The notes under the pieces were generated by a model. That model saw nothing but the letters and a program-made list of their open reading frames with translations, did no database searches and had not been told where the DNA came from. A DNA stretch of 64,000 nucleotides from JAJZXY01 sp046706185 (GTDB taxonomy: Archaea > Thermoplasmatota > Thermoplasmata > Sysuiplasmatales > Sysuiplasmataceae), in contig JBJKPR010000034.1 in the NCBI GenBank assembly GCA_046706185.1, positions 1-64,000 on the forward strand. Reading direction: 5' to 3'. The position numbers were made by a program, and so were the translations under genes. Of the stretch, positions 45,451 to 54,326 are shown piece by piece (position 1 is the first letter of the stretch; each line of letters begins with the position of its first letter).

Positions 45451-46779
45451 ATGAGCGTTGCCAATCGGACCGGAACGCGGCAGGACGGCGCCATGAAGTC
45501 TGTGGCGCAGTTCCTCAAGTGGATGGGTCCTGCACTGATGGTATCAATCGCATACATGGATCCGGGCAATTACGGAACTGATCTTGCAGCGGGGGCAGGA
45601 TACAGGTACGCCCTTCTCTGGGCAGTGTGGCTTGCATCCGGAATGGCTATGCTCCTGCAGTATCTTTCTGGCAAGCTCGGAATTGCTACAGAATATGATT
45701 TGTCCCAGCTTGTGCGCAACACACTGAGCAAAAGGTGGGCATACATAGTCTCATACTGGCTTGCAGCCGAGGTTGCAATCGCTGCAACAGACCTTGCAGA
45801 ATATCTTGGCACCGTCATCGCGCTCAACCTGCTGTTCGGAATACCGCTTCTCTACGCTGCGATATTTGGTGCCCTGGACGTGCTGTTGCTTCTTGTTATG
45901 ATGGGGCGGCGATTCCGTCTCGTGGAGCAGTACTTCATGCTTCTGATAGGCATCCTGGTGATCGGAATTCTCTACAACCTTGTAGTTGTTGGCATCGATC
46001 CGTATCAGCTTATTTACCACTCATTCAGGCCTGAAGCACCCAACACAGGCGCATTCCTCGTAGTCGTCGGCATCATCGGCGCGACTGTCATGCCCCATGC
46101 TCTCTTCGTTCACTCCTGGTTGACAAAGAACAAGGTAAACCTGCTGGGCAGGGAAACAGTCAAGGGCCCGGAGCACCCGAAGGACAGTTTTTCGAGCCCA
46201 TCGGACAAACAGCCCGAAAAGACAATGAAGGAGAAACGGGGCATAATGAAGCTTCACAGGAATGAAACAATCGTCACGCTCACGGTTGCAGGGCTTGTGA
46301 ACGCCGGAATCCTTCTTGTTGCCATACCGTTGTTTCCCAATGAAAGCCTCACTGTCGAGGGTTTTGTCAGCGGAGTGAGCAAGATCTACGGTCCTCTGAT
46401 AAGCATCCTCTTTGTTGTCACTCTCCTCGCATCAGGCCTTTCGTCTTCAGCACTTGGAACCATCGCAGGTCAGGCTGTAATGGAAGGGCTGATTGGAAAG
46501 CGCTGGAATATCTGGGCAAGGAGGATAATCACGAGGTTTGTAAACGTATTTCCGACAACAATAGCAATACTGCTTGGCCTGGACCCCTTGATCCTCCTGG
46601 TATACAGCCAGGTTGTTCTCAGTCTCCTCATCCCATTACCGATGATACCACTGGTGTATTACACTTCAAGGAAGAAGATAATGGGTGAGTTTGTCAACAG
46701 GAAGGCGACTGTGGTTCTTGCTGTGGTTGTGGTATCGCTGATACTTTTCTTCAACACATATCTGCTGCTTACGCTCTGA
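45451..46779 (+). CDS. NRAMP-family divalent metal (Mn2+/Fe2+) transporter
   Basis: A 442-residue membrane carrier. The TM1 metal motif is intact (MDPGNYGTD) and so is the TM6 motif (TVMPHALFVHS) with the Met that selects transition metals. A large hydrophilic loop of about 50 residues (NLLGRETVKGPEHPKDSFSS and following) splits TM6 and TM7, longer than in many relatives. It would import Mn or Fe with protons. The ATG at 45451 follows GGAGGG. The PadR gene upstream may control it. Confidence 0.88.
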   Translation: MSVANRTGTRQDGAMKSVAQFLKWMGPALMVSIAYMDPGNYGTDLAAGAGYRYALLWAVWLASGMAMLLQYLSGKLGIATEYDLSQLVRNTLSKRWAYIVSYWLAAEVAIAATDLAEYLGTVIALNLLFGIPLLYAAIFGALDVLLLLVMMGRRFRLVEQYFMLLIGILVIGILYNLVVVGIDPYQLIYHSFRPEAPNTGAFLVVVGIIGATVMPHALFVHSWLTKNKVNLLGRETVKGPEHPKDSFSSPSDKQPEKTMKEKRGIMKLHRNETIVTLTVAGLVNAGILLVAIPLFPNESLTVEGFVSGVSKIYGPLISILFVVTLLASGLSSSALGTIAGQAVMEGLIGKRWNIWARRIITRFVNVFPTTIAILLGLDPLILLVYSQVVLSLLIPLPMIPLVYYTSRKKIMGEFVNRKATVVLAVVVVSLILFFNTYLLLTL

Positions 46780-47225
46780 GTCTGCACTGATGTCTTCCAT
46801 GCCCTTTCCACTCAATTTCGATGCAGACATGCAGCTGTACCCCCGTGCGGCCAGAGCATGATTTTCATCCCCGCCCGTTGAGCAGCGTTCCGCATAAAGC
46901 ACTGGATCTCAGGCAGGAGTCAGCTGTCGTGCATGACACTGCAAATGGATGTCAGGGAGCGACCATGCCGGCCGTGCATGCCCCCGTCCTGTCCGATGCG
47001 GGGAGGCATGCTCCTCAGTGTGTTCATGGGTCGCTGGTCCCCACGGATCCATTTTTCGATATTGTGGACCCATCGAAGTTGATTGCTCTTGTCTGAAAGT
47101 TGAATTTTGCGAACGCAATCTGTTTTCGGTTACGGGTCATTTTTCGGCGAATCGTAATATTTTGCCTTACAGGTTCGGCATTGGACTTATGAGCTGCAAA
47201 CCGCTATTTTTGTCAAGTTGATAGT
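46780..47225. other. Gene-free gap before the sulfite reductase locus
   Basis: No gene is seen in these 446 bases. GTAATATTTT near 47151-47160 and CTATTTTTG near 47204-47212 are candidate TATA elements for the dsr operon. The GC-rich part around 46960-47020 has several small inverted repeats without clear function. Confidence 0.35.
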
Positions 47226-47576
47226 ATGAGTTCTCCAGAAAATGCAAGCTATGTACTGGTCCATAGCGCCGACAGGGGCGAGATCAAGATTGAGATTGAT
47301 GAGGACGGGTTCCTCGTCAATCCAGGTGACTGGTGTCGCGAGTTTGCGCTTGAAATCGCGAAGGACGAGGGCATTGACCAGGTGACCGACGACCACTGGA
47401 AGGTCATCAACTATCTGAGGGATTACTACACCAAATACGACAGCTGCCCGCCGATAAGAATGGTTGTCAAGGAAACGGGCTTTGACCTGAAGTCAATATA
47501 CAGACTGTTCCCAACCGGACCTGCAAAGGGAGCATGCAGGCTGGCCGGAGCGCCCAAGCCAACCGGCTGCGTCTGA
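47226..47576 (+). CDS. dsrC: DsrC/TusE-family sulfur carrier (two-cysteine DsrC)
   Basis: A 116-residue DsrC. The C-terminal arm ends with GACRLAGAPKPTGCV: two Cys separated by ten residues, the second next to last, exactly as in true DsrC that carries sulfur as a trisulfide between sulfite reductase and DsrMK. IDEDGFLVNPGDW, WKVINYLRDYY and PPIRMVVKETG are the family core. It is the first gene of the dsr operon; the following gene starts two bases after its stop. Two Cys mean it can do the reductive or oxidative sulfur cycle, not just tRNA thiolation. Confidence 0.93.
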   Translation: MSSPENASYVLVHSADRGEIKIEIDEDGFLVNPGDWCREFALEIAKDEGIDQVTDDHWKVINYLRDYYTKYDSCPPIRMVVKETGFDLKSIYRLFPTGPAKGACRLAGAPKPTGCV

Positions 47577-47578
47577 CC

Positions 47579-47878
47579 ATGATATACATAGCGTGCCCTT
47601 TGTGCGGCTACACAATTGACATTTTCAGCGAGGAGGACCTGAAGAGCCCTGTGAGGGCAAAGAGGATGAGATACCTATCGACAAGGGACCAGGTCTGTCC
47701 GAACTGCGTGAACGCAATTGGACGGTGTGAGAAGATAGAGGCTGCAGAGCAGGACATACCGCTGCTGCGGGTGACGGCAGACGACGACGTGAAGAGGGGG
47801 CTGGTCGAATTCTGCCGGAAGAAAGGGTATGCGGTGGCAACCGGCTATGCTCTTGAACATTTCAAGGAGGGGAAATAA
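47579..47878 (+). CDS. Zinc-ribbon protein encoded within the dsr operon (unknown)
   Basis: A 99-residue protein, MIYIACPLCGYTIDIF at the start and VCPNCVNAIGRCE about 30 residues later, giving a CxxC/CxxC metal-binding ribbon. The second half (DDDVKRGLVEFCRKKGYAV) is helical and might be a winged helix, but this is not clear. The ATG at 47579 begins two bases after dsrC and its stop overlaps the dsrA start by one base (TAATG), so it is co-translated with them. It is not DsrD by visible sequence. Its place suggests a role in sulfite reductase assembly, regulation or electron transfer. Confidence 0.72.
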   Translation: MIYIACPLCGYTIDIFSEEDLKSPVRAKRMRYLSTRDQVCPNCVNAIGRCEKIEAAEQDIPLLRVTADDDVKRGLVEFCRKKGYAVATGYALEHFKEGK

Positions 47879-49059
47879 TGGCGGAGGTACCGCCCGAGGT
47901 AAAGAAAGGAAGGGAGATGCTAGATGAGGTTGCGAAGGGGGAATGGCCGAATTTCCTGAGGGAGGCCAGAAAGACAAGGTATCCGGTCGATCTCTACGGT
48001 ACGGCACTTTCTATGAAGCGTGACCTGTTCACGACGGGGGGATACGTCTCAGTTCCCGGCGCGCCAACAGGTATTCTGATGCGGGTCACGAGCAGGCCAG
48101 ACATAGGCGAGAACACGAATGTTGTGAGGGTCCTGATACCGTCGGGAAACTTCGTGACGTCCGACATGCTCGACAAGTACTGCGACTTCGCTGACGACTA
48201 CGGTGTAGGCATGCTCCACGCCCTGACAACGGGGCAGGATATCGAGATCCCGGGCATTCCAAAGGATCGGATAAAGGAATTTGTCACCGACTTCAGAGCG
48301 GCAGGGATGGAGATAGGCTCGACGGGTGATGCGTTCAGAACAACGACGACGTGTGTCGGCTCCGCTCTCTGCGAACACTCATGCTACGACACAATGGGCG
48401 CGAGGGACAGCTTCTACGACCGTTTCAACGAATACGCGAAGTATCCTACCTTTCCACACAAATTCAAGGTGAAAATGTCCGGATGCCCGCTGGACTGTGC
48501 CAGGGTCACTCAGAAGGCTGACTTCGGAATAGTGGGTTCGTGGGAGGGTGCGCCTACGGTACGTCAGGAGGCGCTCTCGAAGCTGGAGGAGGACGCTCTC
48601 AGGGAAATAGTCGCCTCCTGTCCTACAGGTGCGATAACAAGGACAAACGGGGGAATAAGCATCAAAGGCGAGGACTGCACACAGTGCATGGCGTGCATAA
48701 GGACGGGCAAAGGCGCCCTGGCTCCTGGGGAAAAGAAGAAGTTCCTTATTTACGTGGGCGGCAAGCTACGCGGAAAGAAAGGACCAATGTCGTCCAAGAT
48801 GCTTACCACCCGCGACTCCATCGACAGCACCTTTGACCTGCTGGAGAAGGTGGTCGACGCATGGTCGGAGCACGCAGCCAGAAAGGAGAGGCTGGGCGAC
48901 ATGATATTCCGCCTCGGCATGAAAGGTTTCCTTGACCTGATCAACATGAAGGCGGAGGCACACAACGTCAGGGACCTGCGGACTAATGTCTTCTATGCTG
49001 TCAGCGGGGAGGAGAGAAAGAAGATACCCGAAGATGTGGACAGGGGGCGAACGGCATGA
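47878..49059 (+). CDS. dsrA: Dissimilatory sulfite reductase alpha subunit
   Basis: A 393-residue subunit of the siroheme sulfite reductase that reduces sulfite with six electrons (or runs in reverse). The siroheme-4Fe-4S site is CVGSALC followed by SGCPLDC (Cx5C and Cx3C). The ferredoxin insert has SCPTGAI and CTQCMAC. Family context is strong: DsrB, DsrC and DsrMK are adjacent, so this is dissimilatory rather than assimilatory. The ATG overlaps the stop of the zinc-ribbon gene by one base. Reductive or oxidative type cannot be assigned with certainty. Confidence 0.93.
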   Translation: MAEVPPEVKKGREMLDEVAKGEWPNFLREARKTRYPVDLYGTALSMKRDLFTTGGYVSVPGAPTGILMRVTSRPDIGENTNVVRVLIPSGNFVTSDMLDKYCDFADDYGVGMLHALTTGQDIEIPGIPKDRIKEFVTDFRAAGMEIGSTGDAFRTTTTCVGSALCEHSCYDTMGARDSFYDRFNEYAKYPTFPHKFKVKMSGCPLDCARVTQKADFGIVGSWEGAPTVRQEALSKLEEDALREIVASCPTGAITRTNGGISIKGEDCTQCMACIRTGKGALAPGEKKKFLIYVGGKLRGKKGPMSSKMLTTRDSIDSTFDLLEKVVDAWSEHAARKERLGDMIFRLGMKGFLDLINMKAEAHNVRDLRTNVFYAVSGEERKKIPEDVDRGRTA

Positions 49060-50117
49060 TCGAGGGTCCTCCAAGGCCCTACGCGGACTACCTTCCGCAG
49101 GCAATCAAGGGTTCGGTGGGCAAGTGGGTCGGGCATGACATAGTTGAGCCGGGCATCATTGAGCACAGGGACTCCGAGGGCAGGAAGGTATACACAGTCA
49201 AGGCCGCGTCAACGCCCAACGCAAGGTACAGCACAGAAACAATGAGGAAAATATCCTCTATAGCCAGGAAGTATGCCGGCGGTTCAATGCGTTTCACCCA
49301 GGCACTCAACATGGAGTTCATAACCGACAGCGCCGAAAATGCGAGGGCGCTCAGAAAGGAACTCAACGAACTTGGTTTCCCCGTCGGCGGATGGGGAAAG
49401 CACCTGTGGAACATGACAAGCTGCGCCGGTTTCTTCCACTGCGCCCTGGCAGCCACCGACTCGCCTTCAGTGCTGCAGAGCATCGCAAACGACATCTCCG
49501 GCTATTTCAACAGGGAAGAACTGCCTGCAAAGCTCGCAATCTCCGTATCGGGCTGCCCGAGCGCATGCGGCGGCAGTTTCCTGCCAGACATATCAGTCTG
49601 CGGTCTCCACACAGAGATACCTGCGGTGACGGAGGATGTCAAGAAGTGCGACATGCAGGGCACCGCCTACACATGCCCCGTGGGTGCTATCCAGCTCAAG
49701 CAGCTCGCCGGAGGAGAAAGGACGATAGAAATCAGGGAAAAGCTGTGCATCGGGTGCGGGCTTTGTGTCGGCGCATGTTCCGGCATTATATTCAGGACAC
49801 CAGAAGAGACGGATGGACACGCGATAATCATCGGGGGCAAGGCATCCGCCTCTCCTTATGGAACGACGCTTGGAAGGGTCGTTGTACCATTCATGCCCAA
49901 TGAACCGCCGAACTATCCGAAGACAGTGAGGGTCATAAGGAGGATCATTGAGACATGGAATGATGACGCAGCGGACGGCGAGAGAATAGCCGACTGGGTG
50001 GAAAGGATAGGCTGGGAGAAATTCTTCGAGAAGACTGGTCTTCCGTTCTTCGAGCAGAGTATGGAATACCTCGACATAAGGGGCATAACGACACTCAGGA
50101 ACGGGAGCGGAAAGTAG
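49056..50117 (+). CDS. dsrB: Dissimilatory sulfite reductase beta subunit
   Basis: A 353-residue partner of DsrA. Cys ligands are TSCAGFFHC (Cx5C) and SGCPSACGG (Cx3C) for the siroheme-cluster site; the ferredoxin domain has TCPVGAI and LCIGCGLCVGAC. The substrate-side Arg/Lys network lies between these. The ATG overlaps the dsrA stop by four bases (ATGA), consistent with equal synthesis of the alpha2beta2 enzyme. Confidence 0.93.
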   Translation: MIEGPPRPYADYLPQAIKGSVGKWVGHDIVEPGIIEHRDSEGRKVYTVKAASTPNARYSTETMRKISSIARKYAGGSMRFTQALNMEFITDSAENARALRKELNELGFPVGGWGKHLWNMTSCAGFFHCALAATDSPSVLQSIANDISGYFNREELPAKLAISVSGCPSACGGSFLPDISVCGLHTEIPAVTEDVKKCDMQGTAYTCPVGAIQLKQLAGGERTIEIREKLCIGCGLCVGACSGIIFRTPEETDGHAIIIGGKASASPYGTTLGRVVVPFMPNEPPNYPKTVRVIRRIIETWNDDAADGERIADWVERIGWEKFFEKTGLPFFEQSMEYLDIRGITTLRNGSGK

Positions 50118-50136
50118 TAATGGTCAGGATAAGCCC

Positions 50137-50886
50137 ATGACAGACGTAGTATCGATTGTTGTCTCCGCCTACGCCTATCTCTCCGTGTTCGTTCTGCTGG
50201 TGGGCTCCGCTGTGATTGTCGTGAGGTGGATATTCAAACGCAAGGGACCCACGGACACATATCTCGGATACCCAAAACTTTTCACCTACCCCGGCCAGAA
50301 CACCAGGCTAAGTGCGTTCAAGAACATACTTGCCAGAATGCTCCTTTTCAGCAGCGCGAAGGAGGACCCCTTCATCAGGGTCACAGGCCTCGTCTTTCAC
50401 TGGAGCCTGTGGCTTATCATAATAGTCCACTTCGATCTCGTGTTCTACCCGTCCCTGGAGGCAGCAGGCATTTCCCAGGGGTTCCTCGAGGCAGCAGGCG
50501 ACTACATTGGAACCACCTTGGGCGTCCTGCTCGTTGTATCGGGATTGGCGCTGTTCGGGAGAAGGATAGCCAACCCGTACATGCGGAAAATAAGTTTTGC
50601 CTCCGACTACTTTGCCATTCTTCTCATAGTGGCCGTCGGAACCGCAGGTCTCCTCGTGAGGCTTCTCCTTCCTGCAGACTTCGCTTACACCCAGGCAGGG
50701 CCTTATGTTCTCTCGCTTGTAAGCTTCGCCCCCGTGGCGGTGCCAGATTCTCCTCTTTTCATTGTGCATATGATGCTCGCCTCCACACTTATCATCTATT
50801 TTCCGCTGAGCAAGCTGGTGCATCCCTTCTCCTTTTTCACGAACCCCACAGTGCACGCACTCGCCCAGGATGGTGGCGGAAAATGA
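50137..50886 (+). CDS. dsrM: DsrM-like cytochrome b membrane subunit
   Basis: A 249-residue membrane protein of the NarI/DsrM family. His pairs able to hold heme b are seen in VFHWSLWLIIIVHFDLVF and in FIVHMMLAS with LVHPFSFF. It would move electrons from the menaquinone pool to DsrK. It is shorter than many bacterial DsrM. Its stop overlaps the dsrK ATG by four bases. No DsrJOP genes follow, as in Gram-positive and archaeal sulfite reducers that have only DsrMK. Confidence 0.87.
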   Translation: MTDVVSIVVSAYAYLSVFVLLVGSAVIVVRWIFKRKGPTDTYLGYPKLFTYPGQNTRLSAFKNILARMLLFSSAKEDPFIRVTGLVFHWSLWLIIIVHFDLVFYPSLEAAGISQGFLEAAGDYIGTTLGVLLVVSGLALFGRRIANPYMRKISFASDYFAILLIVAVGTAGLLVRLLLPADFAYTQAGPYVLSLVSFAPVAVPDSPLFIVHMMLASTLIIYFPLSKLVHPFSFFTNPTVHALAQDGGGK

Positions 50887-52268
50887 AACCGAAGATAAGG
50901 AATATTATCCTCGAGAGCCCGAGCGGAAAGGCGGAGGAGTGGCTTTCCAGGCAGAAGAACATCGAGTGGGCAGAGGAGACAAAGCCGAGAAAGGCGAAGG
51001 ACTCTTCGCTAAAGCAGCTGAAAATCGAGAGGAACGAGGACGCAGGCATATTCGCCGATCGGTTCAAGGCGCTCAGGAACAGCAGGGCGTTCGTCGATTT
51101 CATGGAGAGCTGCACAAGGTGCGGCATATGCATAGACAAGTGCCATTTCTTCATTTCCACCGGGGACGTCAACAACACGCCTGTTGGAAGAGCCAATCTT
51201 GCAAGAAGGCTTTACAGAAAGGGAAGGAGGCTTTCCGCCAGCGACGTAGACCTGAACAGGCTGTTTTCCTACTACTACCAGTGCACTGAATGCAGGCGCT
51301 GTTCCTATTTCTGTCCGCAGGGCATTGACCAGTCGGAAATAACGAGAAACGTCAGGGACGTGATGACAAACATGGGCATGCTGCCCGAGTATGTTGCGGC
51401 AACGCTGTCCCAAGTATACAGGACAGGCAACAACATGGGTCTCAACAGCATGGCGATCGGGTCAGCTGTCGACTTTGTGAAGGAGGAGATGGAGGAGGAA
51501 ACGGGCAGGAAGATAGATATCCCTCTTGACAAGCCCAGGGCGGACATGCTCTTCGTTCCCTCGTCAGCAGACCTTATAGTGAACAACGACACGCTGAAGG
51601 GTTATGCCAAGGTTCTCCACGTTCTCAAGGCAGACTGGACTATATCAACCAACACCGCGGAGGCGGCAAACTTCGGCACCTTTGCGAGCGAGAAGATACT
51701 GAGGGACCTCGGAGACATGGTTGTTGCCGAGGCAGTGAAAAAGGGCGTGAAGCAGGTTGTCTGGGGAGAATGCGGGCACGGGTGGAGGACGGCCAACAAC
51801 TACGTGCGATACAGGCTTGCGGAACACGGAATTGCACTGCAGCACATCCACCAGCTCACTGACAGGGCAATCCAGAGGAAGCAGATAAAGGTGGACAGGA
51901 ACAGGAACGACGACCTGTACAACTACCACGACCCCTGCAACCTTGCCAGAGGGGGAAACCTCGTAGACGAGCCCAGACGTGTTCTCAAGGCTGTTGTGAG
52001 GGAAACGGTTGAGGCTGAGTTCACAAGGGAAAAGACGCTCTGCTGCGGCGCGGGAGGCGGTCTCCTGGCAGACGAGAAGGAGTGGAATGACGCCAGGGCA
52101 TGGGCCGGGTGGCCGTCCACGTACTACGCGTGGAAGACAGGCGCCCACTATCTGATATCGCCATGCGCTATAGACAAGGCGCAGTTTCCGTATGTGATCG
52201 GATATCACAAGGTAGACATGATCATGAAGGGTCTGATGGACCTGGTGGGGTACGCTATAGAGGTGTAA
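50883..52268 (+). CDS. dsrK: DsrK-like HdrD-family iron-sulfur subunit
   Basis: A 461-residue soluble or membrane-attached protein. Two 4Fe-4S ferredoxin motifs, CTRCGICIDKC near residue 80 and CTECRRCSYFC near 140, are followed by the CCG-type noncubane cluster domain with GECGHGWR, YHDPCNLARGG and CCGAGGG. DsrK reduces the DsrC trisulfide with electrons from DsrM. The ATG at 50883 lies at the end of dsrM; a much longer open frame reaches back to 50226 but that part is an out-of-frame shadow of dsrM. Confidence 0.9.
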   Translation: MKPKIRNIILESPSGKAEEWLSRQKNIEWAEETKPRKAKDSSLKQLKIERNEDAGIFADRFKALRNSRAFVDFMESCTRCGICIDKCHFFISTGDVNNTPVGRANLARRLYRKGRRLSASDVDLNRLFSYYYQCTECRRCSYFCPQGIDQSEITRNVRDVMTNMGMLPEYVAATLSQVYRTGNNMGLNSMAIGSAVDFVKEEMEEETGRKIDIPLDKPRADMLFVPSSADLIVNNDTLKGYAKVLHVLKADWTISTNTAEAANFGTFASEKILRDLGDMVVAEAVKKGVKQVVWGECGHGWRTANNYVRYRLAEHGIALQHIHQLTDRAIQRKQIKVDRNRNDDLYNYHDPCNLARGGNLVDEPRRVLKAVVRETVEAEFTREKTLCCGAGGGLLADEKEWNDARAWAGWPSTYYAWKTGAHYLISPCAIDKAQFPYVIGYHKVDMIMKGLMDLVGYAIEV

Positions 52269-52271
52269 ACA

Positions 52272-52649
52272 ATGAACGTGGGAATAATTCTTGGAACAAA
52301 CAGGCTGTCTGGGCTGAAGTTTGCTGGAATAGAGGCGGGGATGAGGGCATCCATGGGAGACAATGTGATGATATTCGTCACAATGGACGCGATCAGGGCG
52401 TTCCTCAAGGAACCAGAGATAGACGAGGGCGGCGGTGCGTCAACGATGCTTACACAGAAGGACCCTGACTTCAGGAAGCTGTTTGTCGATGCAAAGGCTG
52501 ACGGGTTCTGCAAGATATATGCCTGCTACTTTGCCGCCCACCTGTTCGGGGCGGAGATGAAGGATTTCGGGGACCTTATTGACGACATCTGGGGTGTGAC
52601 AAAGTTCGCTGTGGAGACAGATGACGCGCAGATAATATCGATATGGTAG
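52272..52649 (+). CDS. DsrE/DsrF-like family protein
   Basis: A 125-residue sulfurtransferase-fold protein. The sequence MNVGIILGTNRLSGLKFAGIEAGM and a single conserved-position Cys in KIYACYFAAHLFG match the DsrE-like group (DsrE2/DsrE3-like rather than DsrEFH, since only one copy is present). It begins three bases after dsrK. In sulfur oxidisers DsrE-type proteins pass persulfide sulfur to DsrC; in reducers their role is unclear. Confidence 0.75.
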   Translation: MNVGIILGTNRLSGLKFAGIEAGMRASMGDNVMIFVTMDAIRAFLKEPEIDEGGGASTMLTQKDPDFRKLFVDAKADGFCKIYACYFAAHLFGAEMKDFGDLIDDIWGVTKFAVETDDAQIISIW

Positions 52650-52658
52650 GTGTGTGTT

Positions 52659-53426
52659 TTGCCTGTCACGGGAAAGGTGTACTTCGTCGGGGCCGGTCCG
52701 GGAGACAGGGAGCTGCTGACGCTCAGGGCTCTCAGGCTGCTTGTCAGCTGCGACACAGTCATCTACGACAGCCTGATCACAGATGACATAATGGCCATTG
52801 TCCCTGAGAGGGTGGAGAAGATTGCAATAAGACCCAGTCCAAGGGAGAAAGGCATGTCTGTCGACGAAATAGGCAGCGTTGCCGGGCAGAAAGCACTCCA
52901 GGGCAGGACAGTCGTCAGGCTGAAGAGCGGTGACCCGCTTGTATTCAGCAGGATCGGCGAGGAAATGGACTGCCTCAACGAGCTTGGCGTGGAATACGAA
53001 ATCGTGCCAGGCATTTCCTCCGTGTTCTATTCGGCTGCCGCTTCGGGAACAATGCTGACAGACCGCAGGTTTTCCTCCTCGTTTGCAGTTGTGACGGCGC
53101 ACGAAGCAAAGAAGAAACAGCACTCCAGCGTCGACTGGGAAATGCTTGCCAGGTCGGTCGATGTGATTGTCGTCCTCATGGGCGCCTCCAATATGCCCGA
53201 CTACTGCAGGAAGCTGCGTGACGCAGGGGTGGACGGCAGGTGTGCGGTCTCCCTCGTGGGCAACGCGTCGAGGAAGGACCAGGTTGTGTCCACGATCACA
53301 CTTGACGAGGCATGCGACGGCCAGGCGCAGGTCCCGAGCGACTTGTGCACAGTCATCATCAGCAGGAACAAGATCGCCACAGCCCATGCGATTGAAATTC
53401 CAGTCGCGCTGTTCGAGACAGCATGA
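52659..53426 (+). CDS. cobA: Uroporphyrinogen-III C-methyltransferase (SUMT)
   Basis: A 255-residue SAM-dependent methyltransferase that makes precorrin-2, the start of siroheme. The motifs are VYFVGAGPGDRELLTLRAL, VVRLKSGDPLVFSR, VPGISSVFYSAAASG and the late VALVGN-like segment (AVSLVGNASR). The TTG at 52659 follows GGTAGGTG; a GTG at 52650 is an alternative. It is nine bases after the DsrE-like gene and makes the cofactor of DsrAB, so co-expression is logical. Confidence 0.92.
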   Translation: MPVTGKVYFVGAGPGDRELLTLRALRLLVSCDTVIYDSLITDDIMAIVPERVEKIAIRPSPREKGMSVDEIGSVAGQKALQGRTVVRLKSGDPLVFSRIGEEMDCLNELGVEYEIVPGISSVFYSAAASGTMLTDRRFSSSFAVVTAHEAKKKQHSSVDWEMLARSVDVIVVLMGASNMPDYCRKLRDAGVDGRCAVSLVGNASRKDQVVSTITLDEACDGQAQVPSDLCTVIISRNKIATAHAIEIPVALFETA

Positions 53427-53606
53427 TCCTGCCGCCGGAACAAATGACCGTCCGCCACGTTTTCAATGCATTCGCCATGCCGAAACCAAGCGGATACACA
53501 GCATCGGCGAGTGACCGCGGATGGCCGGGTGGCTTCTCAGCACAGCGGCCGGCCCCTCTCTTCTGCATGGTTTATAACTGTCCACCGCAATACAATCGTG
53601 GGTGAC

Positions 53607-54233
53607 ATGGACTACCTGCCCGTAATGCTGAATGTCTCAGACAGGGACGTTGTGATCATAGGCGGAGGGGAAGCAGCTTACAAGAAGGCAAGAAACCTGA
53701 GCCCGCACTGCAGCTCCATAACCGTCATAGCCTCAAGCTTCTCAAGCGGGATGACCGAGATGCCTGTAACACGGGTGACTATGGAGATTTCCAGCTTGAG
53801 CCAGGTGGACAAGTTTCTGAAGGGCAGTAGCATAGTCATTATTGCGACAGATGACCCCCCACTGAATGACATGCTTGAGGCAGCATGCAGGCAGCGCGGG
53901 TTGCTATTCAACCGGGTCGATCGCGCTGACAGCCCGTTTATCTTTCCAGCCACCTTCGACGTTCATGGGGCGGTGGTGTCTGTATCCACGAAGGGGAAGT
54001 CGCCATCGCTCGCAAGGTTCCTCAGCCAGCTGCTGCGCAAGGACATTGAACCGTACGCCAGGGCTCTTCCTGTGCTCGAACGACTTCGCAGTGATGTTGC
54101 GTTGAAGCCGATGGAGGAGAGGGTCGACTACTTCAATGAGCTTCTCTCCGAACCCGAGTTCTGGGATCTTGTCGCAAGGGGGCAGATGGAAGACGCCTAT
54201 GAGCATGGCCGCCGGCTTGCAGGCTCGAGGTAG
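53607..54233 (+). CDS. sirC: Precorrin-2 dehydrogenase (SirC/Met8-like)
   Basis: A 208-residue NAD-binding enzyme that turns precorrin-2 into sirohydrochlorin. The Rossmann motif VVIIGGGEAAYKKARNL is near residue 14, the Asp region IVIIATDDPPLN follows, and VDRADSPFIFPATF then STKGKSPSLARFLSQLL are diagnostic. The ATG at 53607 follows GGGTGAC, and TTTATAAC at 53571-53578 is a probable promoter, so it can be made apart from the dsr operon. No CbiX/SirB-type iron chelatase gene is nearby; SirC alone may not insert iron. Confidence 0.9.
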   Translation: MDYLPVMLNVSDRDVVIIGGGEAAYKKARNLSPHCSSITVIASSFSSGMTEMPVTRVTMEISSLSQVDKFLKGSSIVIIATDDPPLNDMLEAACRQRGLLFNRVDRADSPFIFPATFDVHGAVVSVSTKGKSPSLARFLSQLLRKDIEPYARALPVLERLRSDVALKPMEERVDYFNELLSEPEFWDLVARGQMEDAYEHGRRLAGSR

Positions 54234-54326
54234 ACGTTCGGGGAAACAGGCATGCATTGCGCTGCCTGCCGATGCAGGGAAATCAGGAAAGAAATGGTTT
54301 ATGTTCCGGTCAGGCGGCCGGAGCGA

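Noticed and set aside
46960..47020. GC-rich inverted repeats ahead of the dsr operon as a possible RNA element
   Set aside because: No consistent fold or known riboswitch pattern could be seen.
47878..50117. Assimilatory sulfite reductase instead of DsrAB
   Set aside because: Two separate subunits, DsrC with the two-Cys arm and DsrMK adjacent indicate the dissimilatory enzyme.
50226..52268. A 680-codon open frame that would extend DsrK upstream by 219 residues
   Set aside because: The added part is an out-of-frame reading of dsrM and has no family sequence; the ATG at 50883 overlaps the dsrM stop as in other operon joints.
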